Positions 19,048 to 28,610 are shown, counted from the stretch's first letter. The stretch: DNA of 64,000 nt from Pseudoalteromonas shioyasakiensis (GCF_001550135.1 NZ_LRUE01000012.1:62001-126000); one strand, 5' to 3'. A program made the numbers and translations. The notes: generated by a model from the letters alone, not told the origin.

Positions 19048-20928
19048 ATGACTTGGGGTTTAGACAAAGCACGCGATACATACAATGTTGCTCATTGGAG
19101 TGACGGTTACTTTGACATTAACGCACAAGGTGAGCTGGTGGCTTACCCTGATGGCGATCAAACAAAAGCTGCGGTGTCTTTATCTGAACTAACCGAGCAA
19201 TTCAAAAAGCAAGGTCTTACTTTACCTGTACTAGTACGCTTTACCGACATTTTACAAAATCGTGTTGATACCCTAACGAGTGCTTTTACCAAAGCCTGTA
19301 ATGCCCGTGAATACCAAGGTAGTTATACCTGTGTTTACCCAATCAAGGTTAATCAGCAGCGTTCTGTGGTTAGTAAATTACTTGCCCATCCAAGTGGTTT
19401 AGTCGGCCTTGAAGCCGGCTCAAAGCCTGAGCTTATGGCGATTTTAGGTGTAGCACAAGAGCCAATTACTATTGTTTGTAATGGCTACAAAGACAGTGAG
19501 TTTTTACGTTTAGCCTGTATCGGTCAAGGCATGGGCCATAAGGTTCATATTGTTGTAGAAAAACTGTCTGAACTAACCACCTTATTGGCTGAAATTGATG
19601 ACTTAGGTATTGAGCCATCAATCGGTATTCGCATTCGCTTAAACTCGGTAGGCAAAGGTAAATGGCAAAACACCGGTGGTGAAAAAGGCAAATTTGGTTT
19701 AACTGCAGGCCAAGTACTTTCTGCGGTTGAGCTACTTAAGTCACGTAATAAACTCCATTTAATGCAACTTGTGCATTTTCATATCGGCTCTCAAATTGCC
19801 AATATCCGTGATATTCATCGAGCACTGCGTGAATGTGCCCGCCATTTTGCAGAGTTAACGCAGTTAGGCGTGCCACTTAATACAGTTGATGTTGGTGGCG
19901 GTTTAGGTGTTGACTATGAAGGGTCTGGTTCACGTAGTTCGTGTTCAATGAACTACAGTGTTGATGAATATGCACGTAATGTAGTGAATGCATTTGCTGA
20001 AGTATGCCAACAACATAATCTTAAGCACCCAGCCATTATTACTGAATCTGGCCGTGCGTTAACTGCGCACCACGCAGTATTAATTACAGATGTTATTGAT
20101 GTTGAGCGTGCACCTAACCATGCGAATCCAACGGCGCCTATGGCTGACAGCGTATTAGTGTTAGATGAAATGTGGCAGTGCTTACAGCGTTTAACACCAC
20201 GTATGGCACTAGAAATTTATCATGATGCAATGCATCTATTTAGTGAAGCCCATGACCAATATGTGCATGGCCTACTCACTATGCTTGAATGGGCGAAGCT
20301 TGAGCAGCTGTATTTCACCATTTTACACCGCGTTCGTGCATCCCTCAGCGAAAATGCCCGTGCCCACCGTGAAGTGTTAGATGATTTAAACGAAAAGCTG
20401 GCCGATAAGCTATTCGTTAATTTCTCATTATTTCAATCACTGCCAGATGTTTGGGGGATTCAGCAACTTTTCCCTGTGATGCCAGTAGAAAACCTTCATC
20501 AGCCATTAACGCAACGCGCTATTATTCAAGACATTACCTGTGACTCTGATGGACAAATTCGTAACTATGTTGAAGGTACAGGTATTGAGAGTAGTTTACC
20601 TATTCCTGAGTACAAGCAAGGTCAGCAATACCACATTGCCATGTTCTTAGTGGGCGCGTATCAAGAAATTTTAGGTGATTTACATAACCTATTTGGCGAC
20701 ACAGATTCAGTGCATGTTGAGCTTACTGAAGCGGGTTACCAGCTGACTAACGCAATTAAAGGTGATAGCGTTAAGGACGTATTAAAGTTTGTTGATTATG
20801 ATAGCGACATTCTTGCTGAAAACTTTGCAAAACGGGTTAACTCACTGGCAATTGATGAGCAATCTAAGGCACAATATTTGTCAGAACTAAATGCAGGCCT
20901 TGCTGGCTATACGTATTTTGAAGATTAA
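19048..20928 (+). CDS. speA: Biosynthetic arginine decarboxylase
   Basis: PLP enzyme that converts arginine to agmatine, the first step of the arginine route to putrescine. The ATG at 19048 (MTWGLDKARD) has AGAAGA upstream and gives 626 residues; in-frame codons farther upstream lie in non-coding-like sequence. Lys100 in CVYPIKVNQQ is the PLP-binding lysine. The alanine-racemase-like barrel shows HFHIGSQIANIRD and DVGGGLGVDYEGS, and the C-terminal domain has the glycine/acid motif around VLDEMWQCL. The length is close to the 658 of E. coli SpeA minus its longer N-terminus. It is divergent from speE and followed after 21 bases by an acyltransferase gene. Confidence 0.96.
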   Translation: MTWGLDKARDTYNVAHWSDGYFDINAQGELVAYPDGDQTKAAVSLSELTEQFKKQGLTLPVLVRFTDILQNRVDTLTSAFTKACNAREYQGSYTCVYPIKVNQQRSVVSKLLAHPSGLVGLEAGSKPELMAILGVAQEPITIVCNGYKDSEFLRLACIGQGMGHKVHIVVEKLSELTTLLAEIDDLGIEPSIGIRIRLNSVGKGKWQNTGGEKGKFGLTAGQVLSAVELLKSRNKLHLMQLVHFHIGSQIANIRDIHRALRECARHFAELTQLGVPLNTVDVGGGLGVDYEGSGSRSSCSMNYSVDEYARNVVNAFAEVCQQHNLKHPAIITESGRALTAHHAVLITDVIDVERAPNHANPTAPMADSVLVLDEMWQCLQRLTPRMALEIYHDAMHLFSEAHDQYVHGLLTMLEWAKLEQLYFTILHRVRASLSENARAHREVLDDLNEKLADKLFVNFSLFQSLPDVWGIQQLFPVMPVENLHQPLTQRAIIQDITCDSDGQIRNYVEGTGIESSLPIPEYKQGQQYHIAMFLVGAYQEILGDLHNLFGDTDSVHVELTEAGYQLTNAIKGDSVKDVLKFVDYDSDILAENFAKRVNSLAIDEQSKAQYLSELNAGLAGYTYFED

Positions 20929-20949
20929 GCATTAAAGGAATAAGTAGTA

Positions 20950-21828
20950 ATGTCCATGATCCGTTGTGTGTTCAGTTTTATATTTTACACCCTCAATACA
21001 CTTTTTTGGTTTGTGCCCATCTTTATTTGTGGCGTAATTAAACTGATCCCAATTAAGCCATTGCAAAAAGTAATGAGTTGGATTGCTAAGCAATGCGCCA
21101 CTATGTGGGTGAGTTGTAACAGCATTAACCAAAATATTTTTGCTTCATATAAGCTAAACGTGACAGGTCTTGAGCAACTAAAAGCGAAAGACTGGTACTT
21201 GGTTATCGCAAATCATCAAAGCTGGGTAGATATCGTTGTAATGCAACGCGTGTTCAATCGCCGCATACCGTTTTTAAACTTTTTCTTGAAAAAAGAGCTA
21301 ATCTACGTTCCTTTTTTAGGCCTTGCTTGGTGGGCATTGGATTTCCCATTTATGACTCGCACGAGTAAAGCTCAGTTAAAGAAAAACCCTAAATTGCGTG
21401 GTAAAGACTTAGAAACCACGCGCAAAGCCTGTGAAAAATTCAAAGAAATGCCAGTAAGTATCGTTAACTTTGTTGAAGGTACGCGTTTTACACCGCAAAA
21501 GCACTCGCGCCAAAATAGTCCTTTTGAGCACTTATTAAAGCCAAAAGCGGGTGGTGTTGCGTTTGTTATGCAAGCAATGGGTGAGCAAATTTCCAAAGTG
21601 GTCAATGTCACTATTCATTACCCTGGTGGTATTCCTAGCTTTGTAGACTTTGCCAGTGGTCGTGTAAAAGAAGTCGTAGTGCGAGTAGAAGTGATGGAAG
21701 TAAGCCCTAATTTAATCGGTGATTACACCGGTGATGCTGAGTTTAGAGTTAACTTTCAAGCTGAATTAAACCGCATTTGGAATGAAAAAAACCAGCAGCT
21801 AGCCGAGTTAGAAGCAAAAACGCAGTAG
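20950..21828 (+). CDS. Lysophosphatidate acyltransferase family protein (YihG-like), copy 1
   Basis: A membrane-bound acyltransferase of the PlsC superfamily, expected to acylate a lysophospholipid. It has 292 residues. One or two N-terminal membrane helices (about 5-30) are followed by the catalytic NHQSWVD box with His89 and Asp94 (HX4D), and by the substrate-binding VEGTRFTPQKH motif, which is characteristic of the YihG branch. AAAGGAA lies about 10 bases before the start. The next gene is a paralogue with the same motifs, starting 28 bases downstream. Its exact acceptor (1-acyl-glycerol-3-phosphate or another lysophospholipid) cannot be read from the sequence. Confidence 0.9.
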   Translation: MSMIRCVFSFIFYTLNTLFWFVPIFICGVIKLIPIKPLQKVMSWIAKQCATMWVSCNSINQNIFASYKLNVTGLEQLKAKDWYLVIANHQSWVDIVVMQRVFNRRIPFLNFFLKKELIYVPFLGLAWWALDFPFMTRTSKAQLKKNPKLRGKDLETTRKACEKFKEMPVSIVNFVEGTRFTPQKHSRQNSPFEHLLKPKAGGVAFVMQAMGEQISKVVNVTIHYPGGIPSFVDFASGRVKEVVVRVEVMEVSPNLIGDYTGDAEFRVNFQAELNRIWNEKNQQLAELEAKTQ

Positions 21829-21856
21829 TATTGCTAACGCAGTCGAGAGCACACTT

Positions 21857-22780
21857 ATGTTAAAGAAATTTTTACCAAATTGGTTAACAGGCGTTCTAGT
21901 TAGCATTGTCTTGTTTGCTAATGTAATCATTTGGGGCACGCTTGTGCTGCTGTTTGGTGTGCTTAAATTAATACTGCCATTTAAAGTGGTTAGCGACATT
22001 CTTCATGTGGCTTATCGCGGTTGGTGTAAAGGTAACCGCTTAGCTTTGTGGTTAGGTTGCCCGACAATCGATATTGATATTAAAGGCAAAGTCAGTACAG
22101 ATGGTTGGTACTTACTTATCTCTAATCATATGAGTTGGCTAGACATTGTTGTTCTAAGTGCGATTGATGTTTTACCCGCGCCAAAGTTCTTTTTAAAAGA
22201 TGAGCTGAAGTATGTGCCATTCATTGGTACCGGCGCGTGGGCCATGGGCATGCCTTTTATGAAACGTGTTAGCAAAGCGCAGCTGACAAAAAATCCTAAG
22301 CTGAAAGGACTCGATGTAGAGCGTACTAAGCGCAGTTGCCGCGACTTTCGTAATCACCCAACAACGATAATTAACTTTGTTGAAGGCACGCGCTTTACGT
22401 GCCAAAAACACAAAAAGCAAAATAGTCCGTTTACTTATCTTTTAAAACCTAAAGCGGGCGGTATTGCATTTGCCCTTGAGGTGTTAGGCGAACAGTTTGA
22501 TGCATTATTAAATACCTCGATTATTTACCAAGGCGAGGGCGATCATATTTGCCGTAACCTGATGCGTGGCCGCCTTAATGTGATCAAAGTTGAAATGCAC
22601 GTACAAGCAATTAGTGCAGAGATGATTGGTGATTATCAGCATGACCGCGCATTTAGAACGGCTTTTCAACAACATATTAATGAGTTATGGTTGCAAAAAG
22701 ACGCTCAGCTACTAACTTATCATCAAGCCCAACAAGCTGAGTACCTTGCCAACATCAATAAAGAGGTTGAAGCACCATGA
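21857..22780 (+). CDS. Lysophosphatidate acyltransferase family protein (YihG-like), copy 2
   Basis: A paralogue of the preceding gene, with 307 residues. It has a hydrophobic N-terminus (about 8-40), a catalytic NHMSWLD box (His91, Asp96), and VEGTRFTCQKHKKQNSPF, closely matching copy 1. The surrounding segments LKDELKYVPF and MPFMKRVSKAQLTKNPKLKG are also shared with copy 1 in altered form, so the pair is a tandem duplication that has diverged well. Its end overlaps the ATG of the mechanosensitive channel gene by 4 bases (ATGA), implying translational coupling. Confidence 0.9.
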   Translation: MLKKFLPNWLTGVLVSIVLFANVIIWGTLVLLFGVLKLILPFKVVSDILHVAYRGWCKGNRLALWLGCPTIDIDIKGKVSTDGWYLLISNHMSWLDIVVLSAIDVLPAPKFFLKDELKYVPFIGTGAWAMGMPFMKRVSKAQLTKNPKLKGLDVERTKRSCRDFRNHPTTIINFVEGTRFTCQKHKKQNSPFTYLLKPKAGGIAFALEVLGEQFDALLNTSIIYQGEGDHICRNLMRGRLNVIKVEMHVQAISAEMIGDYQHDRAFRTAFQQHINELWLQKDAQLLTYHQAQQAEYLANINKEVEAP

Positions 22781-24027
22781 AGCAAACTCACCTGCAAGAG
22801 CTGGTGATGCCTTGGTTTGAATCAATGCCAGATGCGGCGCTGTTAAGTGCATTAACGGCTACAGCGATTGGCGTTGGCTCATTACTATTAATTTATATGT
22901 TTACCCGTCGACTGCTGCTGCCGGGTATTCAAAAGGTTGTTACACGCCTGTCTCCAGAGCGCATTGGTGCGCTTACTCCAATGCTCAATAAACTGAATCG
23001 TCGTTTTGCGGGTATATTGTGCTGTGTACTGTATTTGGCAACCTTTGATTATGTTTACCCAGTTCATGATGTTGCTGCGTTGGTTTTGAAAACCGTAGGC
23101 CAAGTGGCATTGATCATTTATGGTGGCTTCATTTTAAGTAGTGTGGTGAGCATTGCTGGTGGCATTTATAACCAACTTGATTTTGCCCGTGATATTCCGA
23201 TTCAGGGGTTGATCCAAGTTGTAAAACTTATCACTTTTATGGTTTGCGCCATTCTCATTGTGAGTATTTTGCTAGAGAAGTCGCCAACTTATATTTTGTC
23301 TGGCTTTGGTGCGATAGCGGCGGTGACCTTACTCGTATTTAAAGATACCATTTTGGGATTTGTCGCCAGTATTCAAATTGCAGCTAACCGATTAGTGACT
23401 TATGGTGATTGGATCCAAGTGGATAGCTATGGCGCGGATGGCGAGGTTATCGACCTTGGCTTAAATACGGTAAAAGTACGTAACTGGGATAACACTATCA
23501 CAACGATTCCGACTTATATGCTGGTTGCTGGGTCATTTAAAAACTGGCGTGGCATGCAAGAGTCGGGTGGTCGTCGTATCAAGCGTTCTTTAAACATTGA
23601 TATGAACAGTATTCGTTTGGTTGATGATGCGTTTCGAGAGCAAATTGATGCTGCTATTCCACTTAACGACTATATTCGCGTTTCAAGCTTGCCCGATCCG
23701 GTGACAAACCTTGGTTTGTTCCGTCGTTATGCTGAAGGTTACTTAAAACAACACGAAAAAATTAATCGTGATTTGACCTTAATGGTGCGTGAGCTACAAC
23801 CGATGAATCACGGCTTACCTATTGAGTTTTACTGCTTTAGTGAAGATAAGCGCTGGATTTCATATGAGCACTTGCAAGCAGAGATCATGGATCACCTGCT
23901 TGCTGTGTTGCCAATCTTTGGACTCAGGCCATATCAAAGTGTTACTGGGCAGTTAAGTACAAGCGAAGCTCAAACAGGGCTAAAACCAAGTATCAAGGTC
24001 GCTAACCCTGTGCGCGAAAAAACTTAA
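22777..24027 (+). CDS. Small-conductance mechanosensitive channel (YbdG-like)
   Basis: An MscS-superfamily membrane protein of 416 residues, close to the 415 of E. coli YbdG, which opens under osmotic downshock. Four to five N-terminal membrane segments (about 22-40, 70-90, 105-130, 145-170, 180-200) are followed by the MscS pore-helix region (LSGFGAIAAVTLLVFKDTI) and the beta-domain (GDWIQVDSYGADGEVIDL, about 215-230). The cytoplasmic segment then has KNWRGMQESGGRRIKRSLNI, typical of the YbdG branch. It overlaps the upstream acyltransferase by 4 bases and shares a TTAA with the stop codon of the opposite chrA gene, so the two genes overlap by 4 bases at their ends. Confidence 0.9.
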   Translation: MKQTHLQELVMPWFESMPDAALLSALTATAIGVGSLLLIYMFTRRLLLPGIQKVVTRLSPERIGALTPMLNKLNRRFAGILCCVLYLATFDYVYPVHDVAALVLKTVGQVALIIYGGFILSSVVSIAGGIYNQLDFARDIPIQGLIQVVKLITFMVCAILIVSILLEKSPTYILSGFGAIAAVTLLVFKDTILGFVASIQIAANRLVTYGDWIQVDSYGADGEVIDLGLNTVKVRNWDNTITTIPTYMLVAGSFKNWRGMQESGGRRIKRSLNIDMNSIRLVDDAFREQIDAAIPLNDYIRVSSLPDPVTNLGLFRRYAEGYLKQHEKINRDLTLMVRELQPMNHGLPIEFYCFSEDKRWISYEHLQAEIMDHLLAVLPIFGLRPYQSVTGQLSTSEAQTGLKPSIKVANPVREKT

Positions 24028-25160
24028 AACTGACTAACTAGCACGCTCAGTGCAATAAAACCTAACAATAGCCACCAAATAGGTGGCTTTGCCATTCTTA
24101 GCCACGTAAATGCCACAATGACTAAAGCTACTTGCCACAGGTTTTGCACTGCCGATTGCCAAATAGGTGAATAAAGGGCGGCAGCTAAAAAGCCCACAAC
24201 AGCGGCATTTAGCGCTGCAATACTGCCCGCAAAGCGAGGCTTATCAGCCAGCTGTAGCCAGCTTTTCATAAAGGCTAACATCAATAAAAAGCCCGGTAAG
24301 AAAATCATGATGGTCGCGACAATGGCACCTATAAGTGGTGTATTCGGCGACACTTGTGCGCCTAGGTATGTGGCGATAGTGAACATCGGTCCAGGTATGG
24401 CCTGAGCACTGGCATAAGCAGATAAAAACTGCTCGGTTTCAAGGCTCGGCACGCCAGCTTGTAAAATAGGTAACACAACGTGGCCGCCACCAAAGACCAT
24501 AGCGCCAGTTTGGTAAAATGGGGCAAACAAAGAAAACCCTTCGCCTAAAGGCAAAAAGCTAATTAGTAACAAGACGGTAAATAAACAAAGCGGTAACCAA
24601 GCAATTTTCACAGGTTTATGTTCTTGGTTCTCTGGCAGTTTAAGCTGAGGATAAAACCAACCTATGGCTGCAGCCGCAATCAGTACTAAAATTTGACTCG
24701 ATAACTGTGAGAAAACAATCAGTGCAATCGTGCTCAATACCGCGATAAGCTTGTGTAAGTGGTTTTTGCAAAAGCTCATTGCCATGCTGTAGGTCGCATC
24801 GGCAACAATCACCACAGCAAAGAGTTTAAGCCCAGCAATGACCGCAAAGTAAATATCACCAAACTGGTGAGCGCTAAGAGCCAAAAAGAACATAATTAAA
24901 AATGAGGGCAGGGTAAAGCCAACAAATGCACACAGGCCTCCCAGTACTCCTCCTTTTTCAACCCCCATGGCAAAGCTAACTTGGCTTGAACCAGGGCCTG
25001 GTAATGCTTGGCTTAGGCTAATCAATTGCGCATAGCGCTCAGCAGTGAGCCATTTTAAATTATCAACAAAGTGGCGCTTGAAATAACCAAGGTGTGCCGC
25101 AGGACCACCAAAGCTCATACAGCCTAATAAAAAGAATTGTTTAAAGATGATAAATAACAT
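24024..25160 (-). CDS. chrA: ChrA family chromate transporter
   Basis: A predicted inner-membrane chromate efflux protein of the CHR superfamily, long type, with two homologous halves. The 378-residue product has about ten hydrophobic segments. Signature motifs appear in both halves: GCMSFGGPAAHLGYF and SQALPGPGSSQVSFAMG in the first, MVFGGGHVVLPIL and AQAIPGPMFTIATYLG in the second. I chose ATG 25160 (MLFIIFKQFF) because the 25 residues encoded upstream from 25235 are His/Asn-rich and do not resemble ChrA. A ChrA homologue does not prove chromate resistance, as many members transport unknown anions. The end overlaps the mechanosensitive channel gene. Confidence 0.88.
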   Translation of the reverse strand: MLFIIFKQFFLLGCMSFGGPAAHLGYFKRHFVDNLKWLTAERYAQLISLSQALPGPGSSQVSFAMGVEKGGVLGGLCAFVGFTLPSFLIMFFLALSAHQFGDIYFAVIAGLKLFAVVIVADATYSMAMSFCKNHLHKLIAVLSTIALIVFSQLSSQILVLIAAAAIGWFYPQLKLPENQEHKPVKIAWLPLCLFTVLLLISFLPLGEGFSLFAPFYQTGAMVFGGGHVVLPILQAGVPSLETEQFLSAYASAQAIPGPMFTIATYLGAQVSPNTPLIGAIVATIMIFLPGFLLMLAFMKSWLQLADKPRFAGSIAALNAAVVGFLAAALYSPIWQSAVQNLWQVALVIVAFTWLRMAKPPIWWLLLGFIALSVLVSQF

Positions 25161-25283
25161 TACTTTTACCGTTACAGAGTGATTGTTTCTATTATGACAA
25201 AATTGTATGACATTTTTGTGGTTTTTATGACACAAGGCCGTCTACAATATAGAGAACGAGTGAACGTAGTTATGAGTATCACT

Positions 25284-26063
25284 ATGAAACGCTATATTAT
25301 CAGTTTATTGTTATTACTATGCAGCAGCTTTGCATTTGCAACCTCTTTTGAGAAAGTTGTGGTGGCTGTTGATCATGCGCCTCCTTATGGCATGGTCTCT
25401 GAAGATGGTAGAGTCAGTGGCGCAATAGTGGATATTATGCGTGAAATGCAGCGTACCTTACCAATCAAGCTTGAATATGTCGCTTGCCCGTTTTCTCGTT
25501 GTTTAAAAATGCTCGAGCAAAATGAGCTAGATGTGATGGGCGGGCTTATTCGCACAGAAGCGCGCGAGCAAAAAATGCAGTTTCTTACTCCACCATACAT
25601 GATGCTGTCATCTTCTTTTGTGTTTTATGCCAGAGCGGATAGCGAGCTTAAAATAAACAATTATCAAGACCTAGTCGGTAAGCGTATTGCGGTAATGCGA
25701 GGCGCTGCGCACTTTCCTCGTTTCGATAATGATAAAACACTCACTAAAATTGAAGCGTTAAGCGAACATAATGCTTTTGATATGTTATTAAAGGGCCGCG
25801 TTGAACTGGTAATTGCTGTTGAAACCACTGCTGACCATGCCTCAGTATTTTTGCAGCGACCTTCGCAAGAAATTGTAAAAATGCCTTATCGCTATAAAGA
25901 TGTTATTTATGGTCACATTGCCCTAAGTAAACAGTTTGCAAGCTCGGGTTTAGCCGAAAAAATTCAAGACCGCCTCAATACGTTAGTCCTCAATGGCCGT
26001 TTAACAGAATTGGTCAAAAGTTATAACTTACCTCCGGTTACTGCTGTAGCAATCGATAAGTAA
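25284..26063 (+). CDS. Periplasmic solute-binding protein (SBP family 3 type)
   Basis: An exported binding protein of 259 residues. The signal peptide (MKRYIISLLLLLCSSFAFA) ends near residue 19. The fold of amino-acid-type ABC substrate-binding proteins is suggested by VAVDHAPPYGMVSEDGRVSG, the mid-protein DLVGKRIAVMRGAAHFP and the C-terminal helix region. There are no permease or ATPase genes next to it, so it may feed a distant transporter, or act in sensing as many orphan members in Pseudoalteromonas-like genomes appear to. The start at 25284 was preferred to in-frame upstream starts at 25179 and 25272 because it puts the signal peptide at the N-terminus. Ribosome-binding site weak. Confidence 0.75.
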   Translation: MKRYIISLLLLLCSSFAFATSFEKVVVAVDHAPPYGMVSEDGRVSGAIVDIMREMQRTLPIKLEYVACPFSRCLKMLEQNELDVMGGLIRTEAREQKMQFLTPPYMMLSSSFVFYARADSELKINNYQDLVGKRIAVMRGAAHFPRFDNDKTLTKIEALSEHNAFDMLLKGRVELVIAVETTADHASVFLQRPSQEIVKMPYRYKDVIYGHIALSKQFASSGLAEKIQDRLNTLVLNGRLTELVKSYNLPPVTAVAIDK

Positions 26064-26143
26064 CCCATTCTTCATAGTTTGTTCATAGACGTTCATTCAT
26101 AATTGTTAACAATTCAATTTGAATAATTGCCATGGAGAGACAC

Positions 26144-26776
26144 ATGACTTTTACAAAATCAGTTTTAACAGTGGGCGTATTAGCCGTTCTATTAACAGGT
26201 TGTGAGACAACGAATACAGGTAAAGGCGCTGCGATTGGTGCTGCAACAGGTGCAGTACTAGGTAAAGCAACTGGCGACCATGACGATAAACGTATCTTTA
26301 TTGGTGCGGCTATTGGTGCATTAGCAGGTGCAGCCGTTGGCGATTATATGGATAAGCAAGAAGAAGCATTTCGCGATGAGCTAGCAGGTTCAGGTGTTGA
26401 AGTGGTTCGTGAAGGCGACAATATTCGTCTAGTCATGCCATCAAATATTACTTTTGCAACTGACCAATCTTATATTTCGTCTGGCTTTCATAGCACCTTA
26501 GATGCGATTGCTAAAGTAATGAATAAATACGAAAAAACTTACTTAAGCGTTGAAGGTCATACCGACAGCACAGGTAAAGATAGCTACAATATGACATTAT
26601 CTCAACAACGTGCGCAAAGCGTAAAAGATTACTTAGTTAATCATCAGATTATGTCTGCACGTATCAGCACACGAGGTTATGGTGAAACACGCCCTGTAGC
26701 GAGCAATGACTCAGCAAATGGTCGAGCTTTAAACCGCCGCGTAGAAATTCAGATCGTACCGAATACACAAGGTTAG
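26144..26776 (+). CDS. OmpA-family outer-membrane lipoprotein (YiaD-like)
   Basis: A 210-residue lipoprotein that should be anchored in the outer membrane and bind peptidoglycan. The lipobox is LTGC (Cys at about residue 20). A glycine-zipper segment follows (AAIGAATGAVLGKATGD and IGAAIGALAGAAVGD, about 27-70). The C-terminal OmpA domain (about 95-205) shows NITFATD, VEGHTDSTG and the Arg/Asp motif LSQQRAQSVKDYL. GGAGA about 6 bases upstream of 26144 supports that start over the in-frame ATG at 26132. A hairpin lies after the gene. Domain order matches E. coli YiaD. Confidence 0.9.
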   Translation: MTFTKSVLTVGVLAVLLTGCETTNTGKGAAIGAATGAVLGKATGDHDDKRIFIGAAIGALAGAAVGDYMDKQEEAFRDELAGSGVEVVREGDNIRLVMPSNITFATDQSYISSGFHSTLDAIAKVMNKYEKTYLSVEGHTDSTGKDSYNMTLSQQRAQSVKDYLVNHQIMSARISTRGYGETRPVASNDSANGRALNRRVEIQIVPNTQG

Positions 26777-26797
26777 ATTTTATATCTAGATTTGTGG

Positions 26798-26826
26798 TCA
26801 GGTTTGATATGCCCTTTCAAACCTGA
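26798..26826. terminator. Hairpin between OmpA-family gene and ABC exporter
   Basis: TCAGGTTTGA (26798-26807) pairs perfectly with TCAAACCTGA (26817-26826) across a 9-base loop. It lies between two convergent genes. The T-run is weak in both directions. Confidence 0.6.
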
Positions 26827-26837
26827 CATTTCCCTTC

Positions 26838-28610
26838 TTAATCTCGATTAAACTGTAATTCGCACAATTGTTTATACAATGGGTTAGTCTCAAACAATTG
26901 CTGATGCGTACCCGTTGCAATAATTTCTCCTTTATCCATCACAACAATCACATCGGCGTGTTTAACTGTGGCTAAACGATGAGCAATAATCAGTGTTGTT
27001 CTGTCTTTCATTAGATGCTCAAGGGCAGCTTGTACATGAAACTCACTTTGTGCGTCGAGTGCACTGGTTGCTTCATCAAGCAACAAAATGGCAGGGTCTT
27101 TTAAAATGGCACGCGCTAGCACTATGCGTTGTTTTTGCCCACCTGAAAGCCTAACACCTTGCTCCCCTAAAAAGCTGTGGTAACCATCAGGGAGTTGCTT
27201 AATAAACTCATCGGCATGGGCATATTTAGCCGCAGCATATACTTGCTCGTCGCTGGCGCTTGGGTTGCCATAGCGTATGTTATGCATTACGTCTGAGCTA
27301 AATAAAATTGGGTTTTGTGCCACCATCCCCATTTGCTGGCGTAAGCAATCAAGAGAGAGTGCTTTTATATCTATTCCTGCCAGCGAAATTCTTCCTGAAC
27401 TTGGGTCGTAAAAGCGTTGAAGTAATTCAAATAGTGTTGTTTTACCAGCCCCTGATGGGCCAACGATGGCAACAGTTTGCCCCTGTTTTACTTGTAAATT
27501 AAGCTCATTTAAAGCGGCTTTATCTGGCCTTGAAGGGTAATGAAAAGACACATCATTAAACTGAATAGCAGGGTGATTAAGCTTGTTTTCCTCAAGTTGT
27601 GCATCATGATTTGTATCTGGACTTTTGATCATGCTTTCAACGGCAAGTAGCTCTAATAATCGTGCAGCTGCACCTGCTGCTCTTTGCAACTCACCGTACA
27701 CTTCGGCAACGGTTGCTACAGACATCGCCACCATAATCGCATAGAACACGAAAGCACCTAGCTCACCACCTGTCATGGTGCCAGCTAATACGTCGCTGCC
27801 ACCAACCCAAAGCATCACGCTAATAGCACTAAAGGTCAGAAATATAACCGCTGCAATCAAAAACGACCGCTGTTTGATTCGGCTCTTCGCTACTTGAAAC
27901 GCTTTGTTGGTTTCTTCGCTAAATGCTGCTTTTTCACGCTCTTCGTGACTATAACTTTGCACGACTTTGATATTTTGAATGATCTCACCGGCATAGGTGC
28001 TGATATCGGCAATGGCATCTTGGCTTGAGCTTGCCAGTTTTCTTACTTTTCGGCCAAAAATCATCATCGGCAGTAATACCACTGGCACGCAGGCAACAAC
28101 CACAAGGGTTAGCTTTAGGTTGGTTATAAGTAGCATAGCCAAGCCACCAATCAGCATTAAGCTACTGCGTAATGCCATCGAAAAAGAGGAACCAATGATA
28201 GATTGCAACAAGGTGGTATCGGTGGTTAGTCGCGACATCAGTTCGCCGCTGCGGTTTTCTTCAAAGTAGCTGGTGTGTAGTGTAACGATGCGATCAAACA
28301 CGGCTTTACGGATATCGTTACTGACTCGCTCACCAATCCACGACATTAAATAAAAGCGACAAAAAGTACCTACCGCGAATAAGCTAATCAAACCAATCAG
28401 CACCATCACCGCTTGCTGAAGCTGAGCTTGCGAGCCTGCAATAAAGCCATGGTCGATAACAAATTTAACACCTTGTCCGAGTGATAAGTTAACACCGGCC
28501 GTAAGCAACAAGGCGCCAAGGGCTGCAAACACCACCCATTTATAGGGTTTTATAAAAGCTAAAATCGGTAACAGGCTACTAAATGCGGCCTTTTCTTTGT
28601 TGTTAGGCAT
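26838..28610 (-). CDS. ABC exporter, fused permease and ATPase (half-transporter)
   Basis: A 590-residue inner-membrane half-transporter of the MsbA/LmrA type that should work as a homodimer. The N-terminal membrane domain (about 1-320) has six hydrophobic segments, and its EERSGELMSRLT-like region (ENRSGELMSRLTTD) contacts the ATPase. The ATPase domain has Walker A (GPSGAGKTT, about 378), Q-loop, signature (LSGGQKQR), Walker B (ILLLDEATSALD) and the switch His (IIAHRLATVKHADVIVV). It is monocistronic. The substrate (lipid, drug or peptide) cannot be told from the sequence, so I do not call it msbA. Confidence 0.92.
   Translation of the reverse strand: MPNNKEKAAFSSLLPILAFIKPYKWVVFAALGALLLTAGVNLSLGQGVKFVIDHGFIAGSQAQLQQAVMVLIGLISLFAVGTFCRFYLMSWIGERVSNDIRKAVFDRIVTLHTSYFEENRSGELMSRLTTDTTLLQSIIGSSFSMALRSSLMLIGGLAMLLITNLKLTLVVVACVPVVLLPMMIFGRKVRKLASSSQDAIADISTYAGEIIQNIKVVQSYSHEEREKAAFSEETNKAFQVAKSRIKQRSFLIAAVIFLTFSAISVMLWVGGSDVLAGTMTGGELGAFVFYAIMVAMSVATVAEVYGELQRAAGAAARLLELLAVESMIKSPDTNHDAQLEENKLNHPAIQFNDVSFHYPSRPDKAALNELNLQVKQGQTVAIVGPSGAGKTTLFELLQRFYDPSSGRISLAGIDIKALSLDCLRQQMGMVAQNPILFSSDVMHNIRYGNPSASDEQVYAAAKYAHADEFIKQLPDGYHSFLGEQGVRLSGGQKQRIVLARAILKDPAILLLDEATSALDAQSEFHVQAALEHLMKDRTTLIIAHRLATVKHADVIVVMDKGEIIATGTHQQLFETNPLYKQLCELQFNRD

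Noticed and set aside
25161..25235. Longer N-terminus of ChrA
   Set aside because: The added residues are His/Asn-rich and precede the first conserved hydrophobic helix with no similarity to ChrA.
26838..28610. Calling the ABC exporter msbA
   Set aside because: The domain layout is shared by many half-transporters. There is no lpxK or other lipid A gene next to it.
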